Shown: in pieces, positions 50,399 to 58,266 of the stretch
Layout: every line of letters begins with the position of its first letter
How positions within the stretch are numbered: the first letter of the stretch is position 1
Source: Roseateles sp. SL47
Lineage (GTDB): Bacteria > Pseudomonadota > Gammaproteobacteria > Burkholderiales > Burkholderiaceae_C
Direction: 5' to 3'
Assembly (NCBI RefSeq): GCF_026625885.1
Contig: NZ_CP113068.1
Location: 5,022,001 to 5,086,000 of the forward strand
Length of the DNA stretch: 64,000 nucleotides
The notes under the pieces: model-generated
Seen by the model: the letters and a program-made list of their open reading frames with translations, nothing else
Databases searched by the model: none
Told to the model about the DNA's origin: nothing
Translations under genes and position numbers: made by a program

Positions 50399-51292
50399 TC
50401 AGAGGTGCTGATCGGTTGGCCTCTTCAGACCGTGTCGCCGCGAAAAGGCCCAGCTCAACTCCGCACCCATCAAAAACACCTGTGTGGAGTAGTAGACCCA
50501 CAGCATCATCACCACCAGGGACGCCGCTGCTCCGTATGCCGAACCGATGGCACTCCGCCCCAGATAAAGCCCGATCAGCGACTTGCCCAGACTGAACAAG
50601 GCCGCGGTGATCAAGGCCCCCACCCATACATCCCGCCAGCGAATGGCAACGTCCGGCACCCATTTGTAGATCACCGCAAACATCACGGTGATCAACACAT
50701 AGGACAGCAGCGCATTGAGCAACTGGGCCAGCATCAGGAAGTCGTCCCCCAGCCAGGGTGTCCACCATTTCCCCATGGCGGCCAGCGCGGCACTGGCCAC
50801 CATCGAGATCATCGACAGGAAACCCAGCCCCATGATGAGCCCCAGCGACAGCAGCCTGCGGCGCACCACCGTCCACAAGCTTTGCCACACCGGAATGGAC
50901 TTCGGCAGCGGCACCTTCCAGATGCGATTGAGCGAGTTGTGCAGTTCAGCAAACACCGACGTGGCGCCCACCAGCAGCACCAAGGTGCCGATGACCGCTG
51001 CCCAGCCGCCCTCCTCCGGGCGGTTGACCCGTTTCAGCAGGTCTTCCACTGCCACGGCGCCTTCGAGACCGATCAGGTCCGACAACTGATCCATCACCTC
51101 GCCTCGCGCCGCCTGCTCTCCGAACACCAGGCCCGCCACGGCAATGACGATCAACAGCAGCGGGGCAATTGAAAACAAGGTGTAGTAGGCCAACGCTGCG
51201 CCCATGCTGGGGACGTTGTCGTCACTCCAGGCCTGTGCCGCTTCTGTCACCAGGTCCGCAGCGTCCTTCAAAACGCGAGGTAGTTTGATCAT
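50399..51292 (-). CDS. YihY/BrkB-family inner-membrane protein
   Basis: 297 aa with about six membrane helices: LAYYTLFSIAPLLLIVIAVAGLVFG, WAAVIGTLVLLVGATSVFAELHNSLNRIW (family signature), the LGLIMGLGFLSMISMVASAAL helix, LLSYVLITVMFAVIYKWVPD, WVGALITAALFSLGKSLIGLYLG and GAAASLVVMMLWVYYSTQVFLMGAELSW. Despite the older name ribonuclease BN it is not a nuclease. ATG 51292 follows AGGAACT. Monocistronic with a sigma-54 match upstream. Confidence 0.92.
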   Translation of the reverse strand: MIKLPRVLKDAADLVTEAAQAWSDDNVPSMGAALAYYTLFSIAPLLLIVIAVAGLVFGEQAARGEVMDQLSDLIGLEGAVAVEDLLKRVNRPEEGGWAAVIGTLVLLVGATSVFAELHNSLNRIWKVPLPKSIPVWQSLWTVVRRRLLSLGLIMGLGFLSMISMVASAALAAMGKWWTPWLGDDFLMLAQLLNALLSYVLITVMFAVIYKWVPDVAIRWRDVWVGALITAALFSLGKSLIGLYLGRSAIGSAYGAAASLVVMMLWVYYSTQVFLMGAELSWAFSRRHGLKRPTDQHL

Positions 51293-51357
51293 GAGTTCCT
51301 GCCATGCTGTGGGGTTGCGCCTGGGTGGCGCCAAGCGCCTTACGGATTCCCTTTCAC

Positions 51358-51373
51358 AGCAAGGGTAATGCCC
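51358..51373 (-). promoter_or_regulatory. Sigma-54 promoter for yihY
   Basis: Minus strand reads GGGCATTACCCTTGCT: GGCA and TTGCT conserved, spacing 10. Expected start ~51347, 55 bases before the ATG. Confidence 0.72.
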
Positions 51374-51388
51374 GGCAGATGAACTGCG
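51373..51388 (+). promoter_or_regulatory. Weaker sigma-54 match for the ABC-receiver operon
   Basis: CGGCAGATGAACTGCG: GGCA and TGC with correct spacing, other positions off. It abuts the yihY promoter head to head, the two GG pairs being one base apart. Confidence 0.42.
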
Positions 51389-51477
51389 CCTCGCCGGGCT
51401 TTGGCATGTCCCAGTCCCCGTGGAAGGCCAAGGGCGCCCCCGGGCGGGGCAGGAGCGTGGATTGCGATGCACTCGCC

Positions 51478-54204
51478 ATGGAGCCGCGCCACGATCGCCC
51501 GACCACCACCGATGTGCTGTCCGGCCTTTGGGAGGCACTCTGGCCTTGGCGCTGGCGTACGCTGCTGGCGCTGTTGTTGCTGATTGCCTCCAAATTGGCA
51601 GCGGTCGGTGTGCCCGGGGTGCTGAAGCAGATCGTGGATCACCTCACGCCGCCGATGGGACCGAACACGGGCGCCGTGCTCTCCACGTCCGCCATCACGG
51701 CGGCCCTGACCCTGCCGGTCTGGCTGTTGGTCGGTTATGCGCTGCTGCGCTACGCCAGCACCCTCTTCACCGAACTCCGCGATCTGGTCTTTGCCCGAGT
51801 GGGCAAGCAGGTGGTGAGTGGATTTTCCGAGCGCGCCTTTGCTCATCTGCTGTCCATGAGCCCCCGCTTCCATGCCCAGCGCAACACCGGCTCGCTGATC
51901 CGTGAAGTGGAGCGTGGCACGGGCGGCATGGGGTATTTGCTGGGCGCGGGTGTCTTTACCGTGGTGCCCACGGCGGTGGAGTTCGCGGCCGTGCTGGTGG
52001 TGCTGCTGCATTACGGCTTCGGCTTTGTGATGATCATCGCCGGCAGCATGGTGCTGTACGCCATCTGGACCGGCTGGATGACCCGGACACGGGTCGAAAA
52101 GCAGCGGGTGATGAATGAATCCGACGCCAGGGCCCATGGTCTGCTGGTCGATACCCTGCTCAATTACGAGGCGGTCAAAACCCACGGGCGCGAGCAGGCC
52201 GAGCGGGCGCGTTATGGGAGCGTCCTGGCCGAGTGGGTGGATGGAAGTGTGTCCAGCCAGGAGACGCTCTCGGCCCTGCATCTGGGCCAGGCCGCCATCA
52301 TTGCGGCGGGCATTGCCGGCGTGATGCTGATGGCCGGCAGCGATACGGTGCAGGGCCGCATGAGCATTGGCGATCTGGTGCTGGTGAATGCCTATCTCAT
52401 CCAGGTGTTCCTGCCTTTGAACACCTTGGGTTTTGTCTTTAGGGAAACCCGGGATGCACTGCTCAACACCGAGATGCTGTTCGCCTTGCTGGCGCGCGAA
52501 CCGGACATCCAGGACGCCCCCGATGCCAGCCCGCTGCAGGGCCAGGACACCACCGTACGCTTTGAACACATCGACTTCGGCTACGAACCTCAGCGGCAGA
52601 TTCTCAACGACCTCACGCTGGAGATCCCCCACGGCAAGACCTTTGCGGTGGTGGGGAGTAGCGGGTCCGGCAAGTCGACCCTGGCGCGGCTGCTGATGCG
52701 CATGTACGACCCGGACCGCGGCCGGGTGCTGATTGGCTCGCAGGACCTGCGGCAGATCAGGCAGGAGAGCCTGCGGGAGGTGATTGGGGTGGTGCCCCAG
52801 GACCCGATGCTGTTCAACGACACCATCGCCTACAACATCAGCTATGGACAACCGGGCGCCACCCGCGAAGAGATGGTCGCGGCCGCACAGGCGGCCCAGG
52901 CGGACGACTTCATCCGCCTGCTGCCGGAGCAATACGACACCCTGGTGGGGGAACGCGGCGCACGCCTTTCAGGCGGCGAGAAGCAGCGTATTGCGATTGC
53001 GCGCGCATTCCTGAAAAACCCGCCCATCATCGTCCTGGATGAAGCCACTTCGGCGCTGGACACCCGCGCCGAACGCGCCATCCAGGGGGCATTGGAAAAC
53101 GTGGCCAAGGACCGCACCTCGCTGATCATCGCCCACCGGCTGTCCACCATCGTGGGTGCGGACGAAATCATCGTCATGGACCGGGGCCGCATCGCCGAGC
53201 GGGGACGCCATGACGATCTGCTGGTACACCAAGGCCTGTATGCCCAGTTGTGGGAACTGCAGCGGCAGCAGCAGCAAGCGGAGACCCTGGAGCGCCGGAT
53301 GGCCCAGCATCCGGTCAACCTGGCCGGCCTGCTGGTGCTGAGCCTGGACGGCCTGCGCGACCAGTTGGCCGCCACCACCACCGAGCTCTACACCGACATC
53401 GACCTGGACGTGGCCAGCATCACCGGTGACGCCTCCCGCATGGCGCGGATGGTTCAGCTGATGTGCCAGTTGGGGCTCCACGGCGCGGCCGGTGGACGCA
53501 TGGAGGCCCGCCTGGCGCGTGGTCCGATGGCCAGCTCGCTGACGGTGGGCTATCACGGGCGCCTGGATGCCGAAGCGTCCGGCCCGCCGGACACCCTGGA
53601 GCTGCGCACGTTGGTGAGCAGCTCCAATGCCCAACTGTCGGTGCTGATGGACCCTTTTGTCGGCGTTCAGCAGTACCGGCTGGACTTCCCCCTGCCGGCC
53701 CTGGCCCCGTCCCCTTTGCCCACGGCCGTGGTGCAGGAAGTGATGCCGCAGCAAGCCATTCCAGTGGATGAGCGGGTGGCCGCGCAGGACCACCCGCTCG
53801 CCGGCCTCACTCTGATGTGTGTGGACGACGACAACGACGCGCTGGAGTCGCTGGGCCACCTGCTGGAACATGAAGGCGCACGCACCGAACGCATCACCTC
53901 CGGGCACGAGGCGCTGCAGCGCCTGGCGGCACGGGAGACGGCGGACTGGCCGGATGTCCTGGTCTGCGACATCGCCCTGGGACCGGAAGACGGCCATGCC
54001 GTGGTGCGCAGCATCCGTGCCCTGGAGGCCCTGCGGGATGTTCCCCTGGACCAGCGGCTGCCCGCCGTGGCGCTGACCGGCATGGCGCAGGCGGAAGACC
54101 GGCTGCGGGCCCTGGTGGCCGGTTTTCAGCGCCACATGGCCAAGCCGGTCAATCCGGACGAGCTGGTGCGCGCGCTGTGCCAGCTGGCTCGTGTGCATGC
54201 CTGA
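51478..54204 (+). CDS. Atm1/HMT1-type ABC exporter fused to a degenerate kinase-like region and a receiver domain
   Basis: 908 aa. Residues ~25-325: six-helix exporter domain. Residues ~358-595: ABC domain with Walker A GSSGSGKS (393-400), signature LSGGEKQ (497-503), Walker B IIVLDEATS and H-loop His553; the LSGG-EKQRIAIARAFLKNP form is that of the Atm1/HMT1 group. Residues ~612-745 look like a decayed histidine-kinase ATPase domain: ITGDASRMARMVQLMCQLGLHG parallels the N-box but lacks its Asn. Residues ~775-905: complete receiver, phospho-acceptor Asp831 (CDIALGPEDG), Thr867, Lys889. Start ATG 51478 is chosen because family likeness begins there; upstream ATGs are open. Transported substrate unknown. 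Confidence 0.88.
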   Translation: MEPRHDRPTTTDVLSGLWEALWPWRWRTLLALLLLIASKLAAVGVPGVLKQIVDHLTPPMGPNTGAVLSTSAITAALTLPVWLLVGYALLRYASTLFTELRDLVFARVGKQVVSGFSERAFAHLLSMSPRFHAQRNTGSLIREVERGTGGMGYLLGAGVFTVVPTAVEFAAVLVVLLHYGFGFVMIIAGSMVLYAIWTGWMTRTRVEKQRVMNESDARAHGLLVDTLLNYEAVKTHGREQAERARYGSVLAEWVDGSVSSQETLSALHLGQAAIIAAGIAGVMLMAGSDTVQGRMSIGDLVLVNAYLIQVFLPLNTLGFVFRETRDALLNTEMLFALLAREPDIQDAPDASPLQGQDTTVRFEHIDFGYEPQRQILNDLTLEIPHGKTFAVVGSSGSGKSTLARLLMRMYDPDRGRVLIGSQDLRQIRQESLREVIGVVPQDPMLFNDTIAYNISYGQPGATREEMVAAAQAAQADDFIRLLPEQYDTLVGERGARLSGGEKQRIAIARAFLKNPPIIVLDEATSALDTRAERAIQGALENVAKDRTSLIIAHRLSTIVGADEIIVMDRGRIAERGRHDDLLVHQGLYAQLWELQRQQQQAETLERRMAQHPVNLAGLLVLSLDGLRDQLAATTTELYTDIDLDVASITGDASRMARMVQLMCQLGLHGAAGGRMEARLARGPMASSLTVGYHGRLDAEASGPPDTLELRTLVSSSNAQLSVLMDPFVGVQQYRLDFPLPALAPSPLPTAVVQEVMPQQAIPVDERVAAQDHPLAGLTLMCVDDDNDALESLGHLLEHEGARTERITSGHEALQRLAARETADWPDVLVCDIALGPEDGHAVVRSIRALEALRDVPLDQRLPAVALTGMAQAEDRLRALVAGFQRHMAKPVNPDELVRALCQLARVHA

Positions 54205-54258
54205 CCGCCGCTGTCACCGCCGCTGTCACCACCGCTGTCACCCCGGCTGTCACCCCCG
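54205..54258. repeat. 12-bp tandem repeats between ABC and carbamoyltransferase genes
   Basis: Four to five copies of a GCCGCTGTCACC-type unit with small changes, directly after the ABC-receiver stop. Confidence 0.85.
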
Positions 54259-54348
54259 CTCTTCCATGACCTCTCCTCACTTCCCACGCCACCCACATCT
54301 GCCCCCCCGTCCTTCCGCACGCCATTCAACTGCCTTCAGGAGCCCCCC

Positions 54349-56271
54349 ATGTCCGCCAGCCCTTCCTCCACTGCATCCCCTTCCTCCCGCCCCATGCTGA
54401 CGCTCGGCATCAATGCCAGCTTCCATGACTCCGCCGCCGCGCTGATGCTCAACGGTGAGGTGCTGGCAGCGGCGGAAGAGGAACGTTTCACCCGCATCAA
54501 GCATGGCAAGCGCCCGGTGCCCTTCACCGCCTGGGAGCTGCCCTATCACGCCATCAACGATTGCCTGAAGGAAGCCGGTGCCACGCTGGCTGACCTCTCC
54601 CATGTGGCCTACAGCTTCGACCCGCATCACTTCATGGGTGAACGGGCGCCGGACCAGCGCCTCACCCTGCCCCTTCGCCCTTCCGACTTCGCCGCTGGGG
54701 ACTGGGAGAGCCCGTGGGATCCGCTGTTTGCCGCGTACATCCTCAATGCGCCACGACAGTTCACCGACGGGGTGCCCCATCATCTGAAGAAGCGCTTCGC
54801 CGGGGTGGCGCATGACAGCGCCCCTTATCGCTGGCACTTCGTGCCGCATCACCTCTGCCATCAGGCCAGCGCCTTCCTGGCGGCGCCCTTCTCCAGCTGC
54901 GCGGTGATGACGCTGGACGGGCGCGGCGAGCACGCCTCCACCTCTTATGGACGCTACCGCCACAACCGTTACGACGCGCTCGGTGAAGTGCGTGTGCCCC
55001 ATTCGCTGGGGCTGCTGTACGAGCAGGTGACGACGCATCTGGGATTTCTGCACTCCAGCGATGAATACAAGGTCATGGCCCTGGCGGCACTGGGCACGCC
55101 CCGATATGCCGATCTGCTGCGGGAGCATGTGCAGGTGATGCGGGACGGCCAATATGAAATCCGCCGCCTGGATCTGGCGCGGATGTTGGGCCCGAAGCGC
55201 CGCTCCGGCAGCCAGATCACCGAGGAGCAGTTGGACCTGGCAGCGTCGCTGCAGGACGTGTTGGAGGACACGGTACTGAAGTTGGCCCGATGGCTGCGCG
55301 AAGCCAGCGGAGAAGACCGACTCGCCATGGCGGGCGGTGTGGCGTTGAACTGCGTGATGAATGCGCGGCTGCGGGATGCCGGCATCTTCCAGCAGGTCTG
55401 GGTGCAGCCTGCCGCAGGGGATGCGGGCACCGCGCTGGGGGCGGCGTTGTGGGTGGACGCACGAGAACGGTTGCAGGCCGCCCCGGATGATGCCCAGGCG
55501 GCAGATCAAGCGACGGCGGCGGCCACCCGCGTGTTGGAGCGTGCTGCGGGCGGCCATGCAGAAATGGAAGGTCCGCTCACCGGTGAGCGCGGCAGCTTTG
55601 CCCTGGCGCCCCGCGCATGGGTCATGCAGCACACCTACCTGGGCCCAGCCTTCACCGATGAAGAGATTGAAGCCTTGCTGCGCTGGGCCCAGCTGGATTA
55701 CCGCAAATCCGAGGACGTGGCCGAGGACACCGCCCGGCTGCTGGCCGACAACAAGGTCATCGCTTGGTTCCAGGGTCGAATGGAATTCGGCCCTCGGGCC
55801 CTGGGCGCCCGATCGCTGCTGGCATCGCCGGTCGATCCGGCCATGCAGGCACGGTTGAATGAGCTGAAAGACCGTGAGGACTTCCGCCCTGTCGCCCCGG
55901 CCATCAACCGGGAAGACCTGGCGGACTGGTTTGAGCCGGCGGACGCCAACCAGGGCGAGTCCCCCTTCATGCTGTTCGTCTACCGTGTGAAGCCCGGCAA
56001 GACGGAGCGCATCCCATCGGCACTGCACACCGACCACACCGCCCGGGTCCAGACGGTGGACAGCGCCACCAATCCGATCTTTCACGATCTGCTGTGCGCT
56101 GTGGGGCGGCTCACCGGTGTGCCGGTGCTGGTGAACACCTCCTTCAATGTGCGCGGGGAGCCGATGGTCGGAACACCCAAGGCTGCCATCGAGGCCTTCT
56201 TCAGCACGCCGCTGGATGCGCTGGTGATCGGGTCTTTCATTCTGGAAAAACCGAAGCGACGCGGCACGTGA
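54349..56271 (+). CDS. Carbamoyltransferase (NodU/CmcH/TobZ family)
   Basis: 640 aa, full length. N-terminal Kae1-like half with LGINASFHDSAAALMLNGEVLAAAEEERFTRIKH and the metal-binding HHLCHQASAF, DGRGEHAS, MAGGVALNCVMNARL; C-terminal YrdC-like half with QGRMEFGPRALGARSLLA and NTSFNVRGEPMVGTPKAAIEAF. Transfers carbamoyl from carbamoyl phosphate to a hydroxyl, usually of a sugar. ATG 54349 has AGGAG 6 bases upstream. Follows the ABC-receiver gene by 144 bases with no terminator seen. Carbamoylated heptose is known in some Gram-negative LPS cores, so heptose is a candidate acceptor. Confidence 0.93.
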   Translation: MSASPSSTASPSSRPMLTLGINASFHDSAAALMLNGEVLAAAEEERFTRIKHGKRPVPFTAWELPYHAINDCLKEAGATLADLSHVAYSFDPHHFMGERAPDQRLTLPLRPSDFAAGDWESPWDPLFAAYILNAPRQFTDGVPHHLKKRFAGVAHDSAPYRWHFVPHHLCHQASAFLAAPFSSCAVMTLDGRGEHASTSYGRYRHNRYDALGEVRVPHSLGLLYEQVTTHLGFLHSSDEYKVMALAALGTPRYADLLREHVQVMRDGQYEIRRLDLARMLGPKRRSGSQITEEQLDLAASLQDVLEDTVLKLARWLREASGEDRLAMAGGVALNCVMNARLRDAGIFQQVWVQPAAGDAGTALGAALWVDARERLQAAPDDAQAADQATAAATRVLERAAGGHAEMEGPLTGERGSFALAPRAWVMQHTYLGPAFTDEEIEALLRWAQLDYRKSEDVAEDTARLLADNKVIAWFQGRMEFGPRALGARSLLASPVDPAMQARLNELKDREDFRPVAPAINREDLADWFEPADANQGESPFMLFVYRVKPGKTERIPSALHTDHTARVQTVDSATNPIFHDLLCAVGRLTGVPVLVNTSFNVRGEPMVGTPKAAIEAFFSTPLDALVIGSFILEKPKRRGT

Positions 56272-56277
56272 TTTGCC
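56262..56277 (+). promoter_or_regulatory. Sigma-54 promoter for the PRC-barrel gene
   Basis: CGGCACGTGATTTGCC matches consensus except the first T. It overlaps the stop of the carbamoyltransferase gene. Expected start ~56288, 27 bases before the ATG at 56315. Confidence 0.84.
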
Positions 56278-56314
56278 AATGAAGCACTTGTAGCAACCAC
56301 CCAGGAGACACTCC

Positions 56315-56656
56315 ATGGCAAGCACTACCATCCCGTCCGACCGTGTTGAAGGCACCAAGGTCTACAACGGCAATGGCGACAAGCTCGGCACCATCGACAA
56401 CCTCGTCATCGACAAGCGATCGGGCCTTGTCCGTTACGCCGCACTGGAATTCGGCGGCTTCATGGGCATCGGCACCGATCGTTATCCGATTCCATGGAAC
56501 ATGCTGAAGTACGACACCGGCCTGGACGGCTATGTCGTGCCGCTGCACGAAGACCAGTTGGAAAAGGCGCCCAGGTATGCCCAGACCGACCGTCCTGACT
56601 ACACGGACGATTACGGCCGCAAGGTCTACGACTATTACGGCGTGGCCTGGCTGTAA
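56315..56656 (+). CDS. PRC-barrel domain protein
   Basis: 113 aa. Small beta-barrel: VEGTKVYNGNGDKLGTIDNLVIDKRSGLVRYAALEFGGFMGIGTDRYPIPWNMLKYD, then a Tyr/Asp-rich tail (YTDDYGRKVYDYYGVAWL). Such proteins bind RNA, proteins or membranes and are often stress-induced. Good AGGAGA ribosome site. Followed by a terminator. Confidence 0.92.
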   Translation: MASTTIPSDRVEGTKVYNGNGDKLGTIDNLVIDKRSGLVRYAALEFGGFMGIGTDRYPIPWNMLKYDTGLDGYVVPLHEDQLEKAPRYAQTDRPDYTDDYGRKVYDYYGVAWL

Positions 56657-56684
56657 GGCCCTTCGTTCTCTGTTTTCATGCCTG

Positions 56685-56746
56685 CAATGAAGTACCGCCC
56701 CCTCGGGGGCGGTTTTTCCGTCCCCCTCAGGGACGGTACTTCATTG
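56685..56746. terminator. Nested inverted repeat acting as terminator between convergent genes
   Basis: An outer 13-bp repeat (56685-56697 with 56734-56746) encloses two smaller stems: ACCGCCCC...GGGGCGGT with a following T-run (+ strand) and CCGTCCC...GGGACGG. Serves the PRC-barrel gene and probably the convergent gene ending at 56760. Confidence 0.82.
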
Positions 56747-56759
56747 GCAAAGGGATGGA

Positions 56760-57083
56760 TCAGCTTTCGCTGCGTGCAGGGATCACGGGCTTGATGGCAC
56801 CGGTGCCGACAAAGCGCGCGTATTCGGTGCGGGGCATCACGGCACTCATGCGGTCGTGTTCATCTTCCCACCCGATCGTCACGTCGTGCTCGCCCACGGA
56901 CACTTTCACGGGGCCCTGCGGGATCTCCAGCATCGGGCCGTCGCCGGTGCGGTAGGACACCTCACCACAGACAAAGGCGCTTTGGTGCAGCGGTTGGTCT
57001 TCCATCTGTTTCATCTCGACCGAAGCGTCGAGCACGGACTCGTCAGCGGGATGCTCGGGCGGCAAAGGGGGGCGGGCGCTCAT
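56760..57083 (-). CDS. Hypothetical 107-aa protein
   Basis: Soluble; N-terminal Pro-rich segment then a compact strand-rich part (AFVCGEVSYRTGDGPMLEIPQGPVKVSVGEHDVTIGWEDE). ATG 57083 follows GGAGG and overlaps the stop of a 39-codon frame upstream. Family not recognised. Confidence 0.72.
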   Translation of the reverse strand: MSARPPLPPEHPADESVLDASVEMKQMEDQPLHQSAFVCGEVSYRTGDGPMLEIPQGPVKVSVGEHDVTIGWEDEHDRMSAVMPRTEYARFVGTGAIKPVIPARSES

Positions 57084-57199
57084 GGCGAATCCTCCAGGTG
57101 ATCGTCCTGTCCCAGGTCCTCCAGAAACTGCCACAGCCGCAAGGCCAGGGCCGTGGCGGTGCAGGAAGCCAGTGTCATCAGCAGGAGCATGTCATCCAT
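57080..57199 (-). CDS. 39-residue single-helix membrane peptide
   Basis: ATG 57199 (or 57190) to a TGA overlapping the next gene's ATG. Encodes MDDMLLLMTLASCTATALAL, then a basic/aromatic boundary and an acidic tail. One membrane helix; GTGAGG upstream of the start. The ATGA coupling and sensible topology argue for a real gene. Confidence 0.55.
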   Translation of the reverse strand: MDDMLLLMTLASCTATALALRLWQFLEDLGQDDHLEDSP

Positions 57200-57638
57200 C
57201 AAAGACCTCACGAAGCTTGCGATATGCACCGCAGTCGGAGCCTGTGGCGCATGGGCCGGCTGAGAGACAGGACCGGGAGAAGAACGGGTTGCGATGCAGC
57301 CATGTTCACCTGGACCCCACCCTCCAGCGAAGCGGCGGAAGCCGCGCGCTGGTGTAGGCGCAGTCCCACGCGCGCCAATCAGGGACAGAACCGCGCCAGG
57401 GCAAGCCGCCGGTGGCGCAGATTCAACCGGTCAGGCGCTGATGGTGACAGGCACCTTGGGTGCCGTACGCCGACGTACGGTCAGCGCAGGCCGGGACCAC
57501 CGCTTGCAATGCGTGTGTAGGACGAAACCGTACAGGGTTCGGTTCGCATGGCCGACACGCAACACCGAGATGCGCCTATGGGCGTGGCTCGACTCAGCGC
57601 CGATAGTTGAATCAAAGCCTCTCCCAAGGAGAAATCCA
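57200..57638. other. Intergenic region with a palindrome
   Basis: About 440 bases with no convincing gene. Contains a 7-bp inverted repeat CCGTACG...CGTACGG at 57463-57480 (possible operator) and, at 57493-57508, a weak sigma-54-like match GGGACCACCGCTTGCA 130 bases before the next start. Confidence 0.4.
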
Positions 57639-57854
57639 TTGAGCTCCCTCAGCATCTCCGCCGCAGACAGCCTGCAGCAATACGAAGTCCGCTTCGAATC
57701 GATGTTCGATCCGGGTCGCGCCATGTCCTTCCCTTGTGACCATGAAGGCCATGTGGATCTCGACAGCTTGCCAATGCGAGCGCGTAACAACTACCTCTTT
57801 GCCCGTGCAATGGTTGGCAAAGATTACCTGCCACCTGCCATCTTGAAACACTGA
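57639..57854 (+). CDS. Small hypothetical protein (71 aa)
   Basis: TTG start at 57639 with AAGGAG 7 bases upstream. Sequence SISAADSLQQYEVRFESMFDPGRAMSFPCDHEGHVDLDSLPMRARNNYLFARAMVGKDY is compact and soluble with one Cys. Similar short proteins are common near stress genes in related bacteria as far as I recall; no function known. Confidence 0.7.
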   Translation: MSSLSISAADSLQQYEVRFESMFDPGRAMSFPCDHEGHVDLDSLPMRARNNYLFARAMVGKDYLPPAILKH

Positions 57855-58038
57855 GCACCACGCGGCGTTGGTTGAATGCTTCGCGAGCGCCGATGAACTG
57901 CCGGATGTCCTACACCCGCTTCGTTGTTTGTCTGACCCAGCTTGTGTGGAGAAATTCTTAAAGTGAAGTCATTCCGCAACCGGCCGCAGCCAGCGGCACA
58001 CAGCGGCAGACAGTGGCAGACAGCGAAAGGAGTTCACC

Positions 58039-58254
58039 ATGAACTGGGACCGAATCGAAGGCAACTGGACCCAAATCAAGGGCAAGGTCCGTGAGCAATG
58101 GGGCAAGCTCACCGACGATGACATCGACGTCATCGCCGGCCAGCGTGACCAGCTGGCGGGCAAGATCCAGGAACGTTATGGCATTGCCCGTGACGAAGCA
58201 GATCGCCAGCTGGACGCCTGGCAGAAGAATGCCGACGACCGTTGGCTGAGCTGA
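58039..58254 (+). CDS. CsbD-family stress protein
   Basis: 71 aa: MNWDRIEGNWTQIKGKVREQWGKLTDDDIDVIAG then QLAGKIQERYGIARDEADRQLDAW, the full CsbD pattern. Helical, abundant under general stress in many bacteria. AAAGGAG 9 bases upstream of ATG. I see no sigma-54 promoter here. Confidence 0.95.
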   Translation: MNWDRIEGNWTQIKGKVREQWGKLTDDDIDVIAGQRDQLAGKIQERYGIARDEADRQLDAWQKNADDRWLS

Positions 58255-58266
58255 TCAAAAGACCAG

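Noticed and set aside
57855..58038. Sigma-54 promoter for csbD
   Set aside because: No site with the correct spacing; the AT-rich stretch near 57945-57965 is more like a sigma-70/sigma-S region but not clear enough to call.
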